64,000 nt of DNA from Trachythela sp. YZ-2020 (taxonomy: Eukaryota; Cnidaria; Anthozoa; Malacalcyonacea; Clavulariidae): positions 1,159,001 to 1,223,000 of the forward strand of contig JADLSH010000216.1 in NCBI GenBank assembly GCA_016169945.1. Reading direction: 5' to 3'. Made by a program: the position numbers and the translations under genes. Shown piece after piece: positions 1-9,039 of this stretch. The notes under the pieces were generated by a model that saw nothing but the letters and a program-made list of their open reading frames with translations, ran no database searches and had not been told where the DNA came from. The first letter of the stretch is position 1, and each line of letters starts with the position of its first letter.

Positions 1-199
1 TTGCTACATTGAACACATATATTGAAATAGCTCAAATTGAAACCAAGCAGATATGTAAATTCTAGTTTTTGTCTTTGTCACAACTATTTTACATTAACTT
101 GTAAACATTACAATACCACAGGTTGAAGTCTGATGTGTTGTAGCACTAATGTTCTCCTGGAACTGTCTTCTATTAAAACATTAACGGCCAGCACTACCC

Positions 200-1250
200 T
201 TGAGAAGACAATAGTCTGGCATTAGATAGGGAAATTATTGACCAAAGGCACATTGCAGCATAATGGTTTAATGAGAAAAGTTTCAAATACATTCAACCAA
301 AAGAAAACACAACGTACCTTCTGTTCACCTCAGTCCTGAGTCAATTTGCTTCTCGGTTTACTTTTAACTTCCATCCCCAACACAACAAATGCTGACGAAA
401 TCAATGTACTCAATGAATGATCTAATGGAATCTGTAGAAGAATAAGTATGTTCAGTATAATATATAATATTAAATATTTCAACAAGTAATCAGTCAAAAA
501 CAGGAGAGCAGTTGACTTAAAATGGGTTAGCAGGACATTGGAAGGTTGCCTGGTCAAAGGTTCACATGCAACAATCTCCACTTGACAAGTAAATTAAACT
601 GTCTAGCAACTAGCATTAGAATGACTGAAATAGTGTAGTATAATGCAAAGATGTGCATTGCACCTTAACGGGTTAACCGAAAGATGGTAAATATTCTAAA
701 CTTTGCAAATTTGGGTATCTAAGCTACACAGTACAGTTGCCAAAAGATAACCACAAGTACACATTGGGATCAATAACACAAATTGGCAACAATAACACAC
801 ACTATATATAGCAATATCCTGGTAAATACACATGAATTCATGGTTAGCACAAGGTTGGCAACTGGAATAGACAGCATTGCACCGGAATTGCAGGGCATAT
901 ATTTTCATTTTTACAACTGCCTCTGTATATATACACAATTTTTTACTAAAAATGTAGACCAAACTTGCCGGTTAATTGTATAATAGTGTCTGGTTAACAT
1001 TTACATTGTATTAAGCATAATATACAACACTTTCCATTTGATGCGATAAATTGTCTGGCACTAGATTGTGTGAATTAGTAAGGCACAAGGCCCCATTGCA
1101 ACTTAATGGGTTAACCAGAAACAAGAACACATAATCTGGTCAACCATTGACATGAAATACTTTCCATTTGATAAGTATAATTGCCTGGTGTTAGACAGAG
1201 TAAATTAGTAAGGTGCATTGGGGCACATTGCATTATAATGGTCAGCCCAA
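200..1250. repeat. Dispersed ~70-bp repeat, several copies
   Basis: Degenerate copies of a unit that reads roughly CCTGGCATTAGACAGAG, then AATTAGTAAGGCACATTGCA and TAATGGGTTAACCAGAAA. Copies start near 205, 590, 1,050 and 1,185, and again near 9,545 and 10,050 inside element II. The copies share order but not spacing, so this is a dispersed repeat rather than a tight tandem array. Its presence in both element I and element II is one reason to consider those elements related. Confidence 0.55.
318..431 (-). CDS. Candidate internal exon inside element I, product unknown
   Basis: On the minus strand a pyrimidine-rich tract ending TTCTTCTACAG precedes this 114-nt stretch, and GAAG|GTACG follows it, so both splice signals are present. 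Two frames are partly open (one reads IPLDHSLSTLISSAFVVLGM and ends in a stop before the donor). I do not recognise the protein. It lies downstream of the first-exon candidate at 2,236-2,319 on the same strand and could belong to the same transcript. Confidence is low because splice consensus alone is weak evidence. Confidence 0.25.
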
Positions 1251-2235
1251 ATAATATTGCAATATAAAATGTTTTGAAGTAACAATTTCCTGCAAGAGCA
1301 CAGAATTTTCTTATACTCTTTGCAGTTTACATGTTGTTTGTTTCTCAAACCCCCTGCCTTGGGACAATTTGTCTTTTGTTGTGGCATAGTGATTTCGTAG
1401 AAAATTCCATGTTGGGATATACAATATAATGAATTACTAATGTGTAAATATGGCAACAACATTTCGGGATTATTTGTTTCAGACTTTTTTGGTTGTATAA
1501 GGCATTTATTTCATCGCCTACCTGGACTGAGTAATTTATGTTTTGTTTCAATCTTGAAAGATCTCTGTATAATCATTTCTGTGGGTTACAATGGTGAAAC
1601 TTGTTCACAAAATTATGATTTCAGGTTCATTGGAAAATTTTTATATTACATAAGTGTTTTGGCTGTTTCTCGATATATATGAGCAACCAAAATAGGCATT
1701 AGGGATTATTAGGGCTAGGTTGGGGGTTAAGATTATAGTTAGTTGACTAGCCACCCTATCTGAACAGTTTCATGAGGTAAAATTATTCTATTAAGCATAA
1801 ATTACACTAAACACTATCTGCACTCTGTTATTCCAATTTTTATTACTGTTGTAACTTATCTTTAAAACTGATTTTGATGTTAAAGGTTGTATTTAAAGTA
1901 ATGTTACTTGCTTTAAACTCTGAGTCACTATATAGCATGACCAAGACTTTACTTGATGTCAGTGCAATTTATTTATAAGGTTTATAAACAATTGCCAAAA
2001 TACATTACTTTACTACGCAATTTGGTATGGAATTCCTAGAGATCAATTCAAATTGATGTTTTAATCTTTCGTTTGGTGTTAAGAAGGGATAGATCGTTGG
2101 TTTTATATGGAAATATAACGCGGCTAATTCAAATATTTAACGGAATTTCACAGTGACAATATACACAAAACATCACTGCCGATATTTTGCGATTAAAAAA
2201 CGTAAATAGCAAATTAAACATAAAATAAATCTTAC

Positions 2236-2319
2236 CTGTGAGTTCTTGAATATCATTCTGCACTTTGACGGGAAAGATTTCTTCTTCTTACAATAATAAA
2301 TCGGGAAAATGCCAACCAT
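2236..2319 (-). CDS. Candidate first coding exon of the element I gene
   Basis: An ATG at 2,319 opens a 28-codon frame (begins MVGIFPIYYCKKKKSF, ends FKNSQ) that runs exactly into a strong splice donor, CACAG|GTAAG. The exon lies about 300 bp inside the palindrome array and points away from it into the element. The matching position in element II (12,090 and upstream, minus) also has an exon-like stretch ending TTCAG|GTAAGG, and element IV has the mirror-image arrangement. The protein is not recognised; it is short, basic and Cys-containing. The call rests on the donor, the open frame and the positional analogy. Confidence 0.35.
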
Positions 2320-2609
2320 AAAATATTTCAGATGAAAGAGAACAATTTCAATTTTCAAAGCGACGCTATCCCATAATGCTGTGCGTTCGAGAACTTAAAC
2401 TAGGTACCAGTGCCCAGTGCATGCACGATCTCTTACTGACATTGCTGAGTTGGCAATTTTAAAATAGTTTTAACTTTTCGAAAAAGGGAATAAACGTATA
2501 TTATTCTATTATCAGATTGGTACATTTTCAGCCAAACCAACATTCTTAGTATTTTTACAATGAAGGGTTTAATTTTTGCATTCAAAGTTTAAACTAATAC
2601 GCCATATAA

Positions 2610-3186
2610 CTGGGTAAAATTACACTACAACAAGATAAACGATAACACCATATAGGTGTAAGGATACACTAGGTTATGTGTAACTTTGCACTGTATGAGT
2701 GTGAACATATTTTACATCAAACAAGTATATTAAGGCGTAAATTAGTAAAAATTAAACGACTAGGTAAAATTACACTGTTCCTAGGTAAATGTACACCATA
2801 ACTAGTGTTTTCATGGCTGTTTGGACTTTACACCACAGTGGTGTATTTTAACTTATCGTTGGTGTAATGATACACTAGGCGAAGTGTAACTTTACACTTA
2901 AAGAGTGTTGCCATATTTTACACCTAAACAGGTGTGTATATACACTCTCACAGTGTACATGTGTTAACTCGCATACACCCTTTAATGTAAGTTTACACCA
3001 AAATAAGTGTCAGCAGGATATTTTTCTACTTTACACCAAAGCAGTGTTATTGTGCACTGCGGTGGTGTCTAACTACACTGCGAAAATGCAATGCTACACT
3101 TAAACGGTGTAGAATTTCAATTTACACCTAATCAGTGTACGTGTACACTTTTTTGGTGTTGTCACAACACTGCCAGATTTTCAGTG
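2610..3186. repeat. Subterminal palindrome array, GGTGTAAA type (element I)
   Basis: At least fifteen half-sites of TACACC/GGTGTA and TTACACT/AGTGTAA occur in alternating orientation, most paired as short imperfect palindromes 15-40 bp apart. Any ORF across it (for example the N-terminal part of the frame from 3,091) is translated repeat. The array stops at 3,186 at the element terminus. Confidence 0.8.
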
Positions 3187-3447
3187 TATAACTCCATGAT
3201 ATGTAGTATTGGAAGAGATAATGTGTTTGAAAATTTATGTCAAGCATATGAAAAGACAAAGCCTGTAAATTCTGGTAGAATTATGGCTTGCTTCGCTTTA
3301 GTTTACAAAGTGAGCGATTTTTGTGACACTGAAACAGTGCGAGAAGCCATTCGAATATGTGTAGACGATTTAAAACAATTTGATTTGGCAAACTATGAAA
3401 TAAAACTGTCTTGGTTTCAACGCTTAATTTCATGGTTGGTGGGTTAG
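3185..3447 (+). CDS. Possible last exon of a Bcl-2-family protein
   Basis: An open frame ends at a TAG at 3,445-3,447. The segment FENLCQAYEKTKPVNSGRIM followed by ACFALVYKVSDFC resembles the Bcl-2 BH1 region (the family consensus has NWGR followed by a hydrophobic helix; here it is NSGR). The C-terminal WFQRLISWLVG could correspond to a BH2-like WIxxxGGW region, but the glycines do not match. No C-terminal membrane anchor follows, because the frame stops at WLVG. The upstream splice acceptor would be TTTTCAG at 3,178-3,184, inside the terminus of element I. An upstream in-frame ATG at 3,091 lies in the palindrome array and is not a believable start. Known: BH1/BH2 consensus. Inferred: family membership. 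It could instead be an unrelated helical protein. Confidence 0.4.
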
Positions 3448-3880
3448 TGTTACAACTTAACCGCGTGTAATTTGAATATCACTAATTGGAATTGAATAGC
3501 GAAAGTCATTGTTTTACGACATTGCTCAAACCATGAATTTTCCCCTTTGACTTTAAATTGTTTAAGCACGACGGGTTGACGTGTAAACAAAGTCGGGATG
3601 GAGGAAGTTTAGTTGGAACAACACGTCTCACGTTATATTCATCATGCATGTCTGCCAGCTTCGTGGCAGGTTCGCTACTGACTCCATCCCTTCCTGATTT
3701 GCTTACCGCTAATGTAATATAGTACAGCTTAGCTCGCATACTTTTATATTTATAAGCTAGTCTTTTATGTGGGGTGTATATTGGAGGTGATGACTTGACC
3801 ACAGTTGCTGTCACCGCGTACGATAGTTGATCAAAGTTTTAGTGTAAGCGGAAGCTCGGACGAGTAAGCTATCTTTGTTG
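3448..3880. other. No supported gene
   Basis: A 102-codon minus-strand frame spans most of this stretch, but it has no recognisable domain and no clear splice or start context. I see no repeat in it. Confidence 0.5.
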
Positions 3881-4007
3881 TGCGTCTTCTGTATAAAGAC
3901 GGGCACAAGATGCATTATACGTCTTGACGAACTAATGAACTATCATCAGAAATAATTCGTCAAAACGCATAAATTCGTCTTGTGCCCGTCTTTATACTGA
4001 AGACGCA
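3881..4007. mobile_element. Short MITE-like inverted repeat, ~127 bp
   Basis: The left arm (CGTCTTCTGTATAAAGACGG, then GCACAAGA) is matched by its reverse complement at 3,978-4,005 with one or two differences, leaving a spacer of about 65 bp. The inner part contains further partial palindromes (CGTCTTGACGAA/TTCGTCAAAACG). No clear target duplication was found. Confidence 0.7.
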
Positions 4008-4061
4008 TAACGACACAAACTATAAATGCTTGGCCAAGTTCTTCCAGAGGGAGAATGCCTC

Positions 4062-4316
4062 TCTATAGTATAAAAACGGTCAATTAATCATGACAGTAGC
4101 TATCTTTAGAACTAATCAATATGCTATTTCCAAATTACGGTAGAACGATCGAAGATCATTACATTATGGGTTTCTTTACCTTTTCTCTATAGTATAAAAA
4201 CGGTCAATTAAACATGACAGAGAGTAGCTATCTTCAGAACTAATCAATATGCTATTTCCAAATTACGGTAGAGCGATCGAAGATCATTACATTATGGTTT
4301 TCTTTACCTTTTCAAA
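4062..4316. repeat. Tandem duplication of a ~125-bp unit
   Basis: The stretch beginning CTCTATAGTATAAAAACGGT at about 4,062 is repeated from about 4,186, and both copies end with a CTTTACCTTTTC segment. The copies differ at a few bases and by one short insertion (GAGA after GACA). Confidence 0.85.
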
Positions 4317-4977
4317 GAAAGAGAAAACGTAGCTTCTCTTTTGCCAATATTTCTCACAAACAAAGTCTTGGTCGTCATATCTTTAATAGGACAGCTGCCA
4401 AAGTTGACTGGAATCGGGGAAGTCTATCACAGCACGTTCACCAATAGCTTTTACAGGAATAAGAAATTTCTCTCTTTTTGTTACACATATCAGTTCTTGG
4501 TAATAGTCCTAGAAACGATGCAAAACATATACTATAAATTATCTTTAAAGGGGGGAAGGCACAGCTATTTCTGGCACGTTTGGGGCGGGGCTTACTGGAG
4601 AGAGAGGCTTGGGAGAGAGGTTGGTCTTCCCAACCTTCCTCAAAATAGCCAACAATTTCCCGACATGCAGGCTTTTGCCTGTGTAGGTTTGGTAGTTAGC
4701 TATTCAGGTACTGAGTGCTGACTGCATGTTGCAAATGATTTAATGATTTATTTTTTGCCACATTCACACAAATGCAAAAATAGATAATGTTATATATATA
4801 TATATAGATAATTTAACGTAATGTTATTAATAATTACAATGTCCAAGCAGCTGCTTGCGATGAATTGCTCAACGTTCTTGTGTTAATAGCAATCCCAATG
4901 TGCATGAATTAATCAGGCATAACCACAATGACGAAAGTAACGCTGAAAGCTATTTCCTTCCAGCGCATGGCAGAAAG

Positions 4978-5142
4978 CTATAGTCTTACAAATCCTGCAT
5001 GATCCTCTGTTGACTGGAATAAAACCTCGTGCTCCCTCATCCAGTTTTTAAGTCGTGAAAACACCATTTCAATTGGATTCAGCTGAGGACAATATGGGGG
5101 AAGGTATATGTACAGTGCCCCTGTGATGAACAGGATGATTAT
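4978..5142 (-). CDS. Tc1/IS630-type DDE transposase, C-terminal exon
   Basis: After a splice acceptor (TTTGTTTATAG, minus strand) the frame opens with DNHPVHHRGTVHIYLPPYCP and continues QLNPIEMVFSRLK, ending at a TAG at 4,978-4,980. These are the second and third catalytic blocks of the DDE_3 (Tc1/mariner/IS630) family: the D of the DN motif and the D/E of the LPPYSPxLNPIE motif, with the final E present here. The exon codes for about 54 residues and ends with a short tail (EDHAGFVRL). Earlier parts of the protein lie at 5,528-5,840 and 6,218-6,589 on the same strand, so this is an intron-containing transposase gene rather than a simple insertion sequence. Confidence 0.8.
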   Translation of the reverse strand: MIILFITGALYIYLPPYCPQLNPIEMVFSRLKNWMREHEVLFQSTEDHAGFVRL

Positions 5143-5527
5143 CTATAAACAAAACAAATCACATCATCGTCCTTCTTTATACAAGGAAACCCGCTAAGGA
5201 AATTAGCACAAAATTGATATCAAAACATTTTTGAAGTTGGATTCTTATTTCCCTGTGTTGTATGGTACATCTATGCATCGATGAGCACACGTTGGGATTA
5301 TTTTTCTACCTTGTGAAATGTCCTATTTATGACTATAGCTGCACATATTGCATGCATGTACTTGTTTAGTAAGCGAGGACTATATATATTTATGATCATT
5401 CCGGTGTCAGTCTATTAACATTGATTAAGTGACTACGTACACTGGTACTGTATTCATGTAACGAGTAGAGAACTTAGTCGGCCACTATGCTAAATCTCAT
5501 GCTAATCAAGGCTAACATTGCTTTTTA

Positions 5528-5840
5528 AAAGCCATTAAATATTGCCAGATCTTCTTCCACGAAGCTTACAAATGTTCGCTCTACGACACTCCTTTCCGTA
5601 ATTCGGAGTCCTTCAATTCCATCAACTGAAATAGCCCCTATATAATGGTAATTTCGGGCCCCGTGGACTAGTACCATATTTCCGAGTAATGTCCCGGTTC
5701 TATATGATATACCAGAAAAATGGTTGTTATTTATACTTAGTGTATATGTTAATAAGGCATTAACGCAGTGACAACTATATTGAATGCATCAAAATTATAT
5801 ATTTATAGGCAGCAAATACCACTGATGATTCATCCACATA
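5528..5840 (-). pseudogene. Tc1/IS630-type DDE transposase, middle part, decayed
   Basis: Reading on the minus strand, VDES near 5,834 fits the first catalytic D block but is out of frame with the preceding SDELI by one base. Further on, a frame from about 5,735 reads RTGTLLGNMVLVHGARNYHY and IGAISVDGIEGL, the typical segment between the first and second DDE blocks in this family (a WSxRG-like loop, then xAAxSxDG). It stops at a TAA at 5,525-5,527. The frame breaks suggest decay, although unrecognised introns could account for some of them. Confidence 0.6.
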
Positions 5841-5970
5841 TCAACTCATCTGAGCGAAATAGTGACAACAATTCCCAATAATTAAAGATAGACGCTCGTC
5901 TTACATTTTGAGCCACTTGTTTTATCTATATTATGGCAAAATAATAAAGGTCAAAGCTGCTACATATATA

Positions 5971-6144
5971 CAGGGTGTATAAAAAAAGTAGATCCTTTCA
6001 AATTCGAATTAGCCATAACCTATTTGTTTCATACAATTAGAAGTTATCCTAAATTTCCCATGTGTATACGACCTTGTGTTTTTGCGCACCATTAGGTTAT
6101 GGCTAATTTGAATTTGAAAGGGTCTACTTTTTTTATACACCCTG
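5971..6144. mobile_element. Tc1/mariner-type MITE, 174 bp, TA target duplication
   Basis: Near-perfect terminal inverted repeats of about 55 bp begin CAGGGTGTATAAAAAAAGTA on both ends and are flanked on each side by TA. The CAGGGTG terminus, TA duplication and lack of coding capacity are typical of mariner-derived MITEs. It sits in the presumptive first intron of the transposase gene on the minus strand. Confidence 0.9.
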
Positions 6145-6217
6145 TATATACGTATACAACTGACATCATACTAAAAATCGATAAACAAATTGCTCAATAA
6201 AAAGCTGCCCTACTTAC

Positions 6218-6589
6218 GCGTTTTCTGGAAAAATAATTTCGTCTGAAGAACCTCCATATATTCACCATATTAAACTGGCCTCTAGTTACATCATAAATAT
6301 GACTTAAAATCTCTTTTAAATACGCCGTTGGGTGTTCCAACACGAATTCCAACAGAACATATACCTCGTATGGGTGAAAGATAGTGCTACCGGCTGGATG
6401 ACCAATTCGGTCCGGTTGAACTATGCCAAAATACATGAAACGTTCGCAAATTCGTTCAACCGTTCTCTTGCTAATACTCATTTCTTCCGCAATTTGTTCA
6501 GATGATTTTTTACATCCGAATCTTTGAACTAGTGAAACGATAGCATGCCGTAAATCGTCACTAAATGTTGTGCAGGCATATTTGAACAA
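6218..6589 (-). CDS. Tc1/IS630-type DDE transposase, N-terminal HTH exon
   Basis: ATG at 6,589 opens a 124-codon exon that ends in a consensus splice donor (CGC|GTAAGTA at 6,217). It holds a helix-turn-helix region, SSEQIAEEMSISKRTVERIC, about residues 30-50, followed by a winged-helix-like part with HPYEVYVLLEFVLEHPTAYL, as in the paired N-terminal DNA-binding domains of Tc1/IS630 transposases. An alternative reading without splicing runs to 6,194 and adds only a few residues before a stop. The intron that follows contains a MITE (5,971-6,144). Confidence 0.75.
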
Positions 6590-6850
6590 CTAAAACTATA
6601 TCGCATTATATATATCACTCGAAACTGAACTGCATGCCTTCCATATTGATGAAAGCTTTTGAAAAACTAGCATGCCAGTTTTTCAACAAGTACTTGTCAA
6701 TGAAAAGCTTGTAATATTTCATCATTCGTAATTTTAAATTCGTGATGAGTGATTTATGTTATGTTTTGCCAATATATAATAGTAAGCAGATAAAATTGAC
6801 TTTGTTTACGGTTGCAATATTTGATTAGTTTTATTCAACTAATTAGCCAT
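6590..6850. other. Non-coding, upstream of the transposase
   Basis: AT-rich DNA with no gene. A local imperfect inverted repeat (GAAAGCTTTTGAAAAACTAG against AAAAGCTTGTAATAT) near 6,650-6,720 is the only structure noted. Confidence 0.5.
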
Positions 6851-7246
6851 TTTCACACTAGAGACGGACAAGTCGTCTTGACGAACAAATCGTCTGTCAA
6901 TTTGCTTGTCTAATATGAATTCTAGACAGACAAAACACAGCTGTGTGCCATTTTGTTTTCCCAAGATACCGCTATTTCCATTCTCCTCGCGATTGAGATA
7001 CCGTAATATTTTAATTTGTGTGACTTTGTTCGACGTGTATGAATCCAAGACGTTTTCGATGACTTGTTCGTCCAGACGATTAAATCGTCTTCGAAAAATC
7101 GTCTGAATAGACCAACAAAGAGATCTTCGGACAAATTTAGACGATTTGTTCGTCTTGCGAAAATCTTTTTGTCCGACTCGTGTTCATATCAGACGATTTG
7201 TCGACTGAGACGATTTGTTCAGTCTAGACGACTTGTTCGTCTGCAT
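6851..7246. mobile_element. Element III: ~400-bp MITE with AGACGA palindrome units
   Basis: Both ends carry TTTTCA, a short variable stretch, then AGACG(G/A)ACAAGTCGTCT, facing inward. Several more copies of the palindrome AGACGATTTGTTCGTCT and variants lie near each end (for example 7,139-7,158 and 7,195-7,242). There is no coding capacity. No convincing target duplication was found. It directly abuts a PLE remnant on its right. Confidence 0.7.
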
Positions 7247-7292
7247 TGAAAACATTTCTATCACTTCGAGAATAGTTCAGGTTTGTTCTTGT
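7247..7292 (-). pseudogene. 3' remnant of PLE-1a, left of element II
   Basis: This short stretch (contains TTCGAGAATAGTTCAG and GTTTGTTC) matches the minus-strand equivalent of 15,712-15,765 in the neighbouring PLE copy, with small indels. It is the continuation of PLE-1a (13,339-14,314) across the 6-kb element II, so it dates the element II insertion as later than the PLE. Confidence 0.75.
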
Positions 7293-7690
7293 CACTCTAA
7301 AAAAGGTGTGTTAAATTAACATACCTTTTCTGTACAAATTTTAACACACCTTTAGGTGTGTTAAACACACCTTAAGGTGTGTTTTGATACACACCTAAGG
7401 TTTGTTAAACACACCATAGGGTGTGTTAAACACACCTTGAGGTGTGTTTAGTTACACACCAAAAGATGTGTTAAACACACCATAAGGTGTGTTAGAAAAC
7501 ACACCTAAAGGTGTGTTTTCGGCTTGTCCAAATTTTAACACACCTAAAGGTGTGTTTTGGAAGAAGGTGTGTTTTGTAACACACCTAGGTGTGTTTTCTA
7601 ACACATCAAGGTGTGTTTTGAAACACACCAAGGTGTGTTTTGACACACACCAAGGTGTGTTTTATTACACAGCTAAAGCTGTGCTAGACA
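7293..7690. repeat. Left palindrome array of element II, GGTGTGTT type
   Basis: About twelve head-to-head units of the form AACACACC-N-AGGTGTGTT, for example TTAACACACCTTTAGGTGTG and ACACACCATAAGGTGTGT. The ORFs on both strands here are translated repeat (repeating TPLGVF or NTPKGVF). Confidence 0.9.
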
Positions 7691-8118
7691 ACACATGTAT
7701 TGACCCTGTACTCTATTACACACCTTTCCTAAAACACAACTTAGAACACACAAATTGAATCGAGATTAAGAACATACAAAACAATGCACACATCGAAAAT
7801 GGTTGACATCTTAATTCTATGTTTCAATGATTGCAAGATGGTTGAAACACAGAATTCAAATGTTATACTCATTCCCAGATTGTGCAGTGCTTTGTATTTT
7901 CAAAGTTACTCTGTGGCAACCATGATTTTTGAATCTAGTTTTACCATTATATAAGAAAGCATAATACTATAATAATTGTTAAATAATTTATTAAGAATAA
8001 AAGTAATGTTAAGACTATTAAATAATGTACAGACTATTTTGTAGGATTACAGTTAGCTTAATTCATAACAGAATAGTTCTACAGTTCGTTTTCAGCTATT
8101 GACATGCTACTGTTCAGT
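7691..8118. other. Non-coding, inside element II
   Basis: AT-rich sequence between the left array and the terminal exon. It probably includes the 3' untranslated region of the minus-strand gene; no specific poly(A) signal stands out with confidence. Confidence 0.4.
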
Positions 8119-8423
8119 TCAGTCATTAATGCTGAGTACTTTAATTGTACCTTTGTATGCATTATCGCTTGATCGCAACACAATTTCCTGAAGAAAGGAT
8201 AAGGCCACAACCATACCATCTGGGTAGGGAACGTTGAAAACGTACGGTAGTGCGCGGATATGACATCTATCAGAGCGTTGATCACATCAGTACCAGGGCA
8301 TTCAACAAACACTTGGTTCTCCCCAATAATCATTAACTGGTCTACATCCTCCGGGCACCCAGTGCACAGTACACAAAACTGGACCATTTTGTCCCAGATT
8401 ATACTCTCCATTGCTGACGAGGG
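8119..8423 (-). pseudogene. Terminal exon of a SAMD3-like or related protein, frameshifted
   Basis: A splice acceptor (TTGTTTTCCATAG, minus) is followed by a frame reading QFCVLCTGCPEDVDQLMIIG, then ENQVFVECPGTDVINALIDV. After ISAHY a 5-bp insertion (CGTAC, about 8,241-8,247) breaks the frame. In the shifted frame it continues VFNVPYPDGMVVALSFLQEI and ends LSIND, stop at 8,119-8,121. The pattern of a C-terminal region with a short beta segment, then a conserved YYVFNxxYPxxxxxxLxFLQ block matches multi-copy proteins of animals annotated as SAMD3-like or uncharacterised; this is from memory of the family. It lies 430 bp inside the left array of element II, so it is probably cargo of that element. 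It is not a transposase that I recognise. Confidence 0.55.
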
Positions 8424-8987
8424 CTATGGAAAACAAATATTGTGAGTGTCAATGTAGATATTGGTGTAAAAGACAACTACTCAACTAGAATACGATTACA
8501 CATCCAACATAGAATATGAGGTCTGAGGTCAGAGCACATGCACAACATTAAATATCCCGCAGTAAATAGCACTTGCCAAACATCAAATGTCCTGCAGAAA
8601 GAAGCTAGATTATATACTTTGTCTCAGTGGTGAAGCTAGACATTAGCAACTAGCCATCCTATGCAACTATATTTTTTAAATTATTGAAACCTGTATTTGA
8701 GTTATTATAAGGATTAAGGAGAGTGGGATACTCGGCAGTTGACTGTTCTGTAAAACTACCTGAAGACTGGTAGACTGCCTGGACATCACGTAATGCTATA
8801 AGCTAGCTCTTTTGGATTAAGCAAAACATCTGGCCACAATAGAATCTTAGGAGAATAAAAATTAACACACTATTTTAAAATGCATTGGACATTAATCGGT
8901 TAACCTTGAATTATCTCGATCGTGCGGTGCCAGTGTGGCTAGAGTATAGCAAATATGGCGGTTGACTGTTGTGTAAAACTTCGTCTG
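8424..8987. other. Non-coding, inside element II
   Basis: No supported exon. Contains CGGCAGTTGACTGTTCTGTA with a related GGCGGTTGACTGTTGTGTAA about 205 bp further on and an inverted partner TTCAGTCAACTGCC at 9,070-9,084, which together frame the ribozyme-like motif at 8,988-9,039. Confidence 0.4.
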
Positions 8988-9039
8988 GAAGTTAGTAGAA
9001 GCCCAGACAAAGGGCCTTCGCTCAAAACGTCGAACTTCT
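8988..9039 (+). ncRNA. Degenerate hammerhead-like motif (PLE type)
   Basis: The stretch CCCAGACAAAGGGCC followed by TTCGCTCAAAACGTCGAAC is a decayed version of the motif seen cleanly at 57,572-57,608: a CxGANGA-like box, a GGGC/GCTC hairpin, GAAAC and GTC. Here the GAAA has become CAAAA. It is flanked by TTTTTCAGGTAG as in the other copies. Almost certainly inactive. Confidence 0.4.

Larger units (their letters stand above)
1..3186. mobile_element. Element I: right-hand part of a palindrome-array DNA element
   Basis: The right end is at 3,186, where the strand read inward begins CACTGAAAATCTGG and is preceded inside by about 570 bp of short palindromic units built on GGTGTAAA/TTTACACC. The next bases outside are TATAAC. 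The layout matches element II (7,293-13,338) and element IV (49,815-53,286): CACT terminus, palindrome array, then a spliced first exon pointing inward. Stretches around 2,110-2,145 resemble 11,975-12,000 in element II (CGCGGC(T/A)AATTCAAAT), which supports relatedness. The left terminus is not seen and probably lies outside the window. Assigning everything from base 1 to this element is inference; the terminal array itself is directly visible. Confidence 0.5.

Noticed and set aside
4341..4721. 126-codon ORF after the tandem duplication
   Set aside because: No motif, and composition follows the surrounding non-coding DNA.
7293..7690. CRISPR-like regularly spaced repeats
   Set aside because: The units alternate in orientation, spacers are only a few bases and not unique, and the DNA is clearly eukaryotic; this is the end array of element II.
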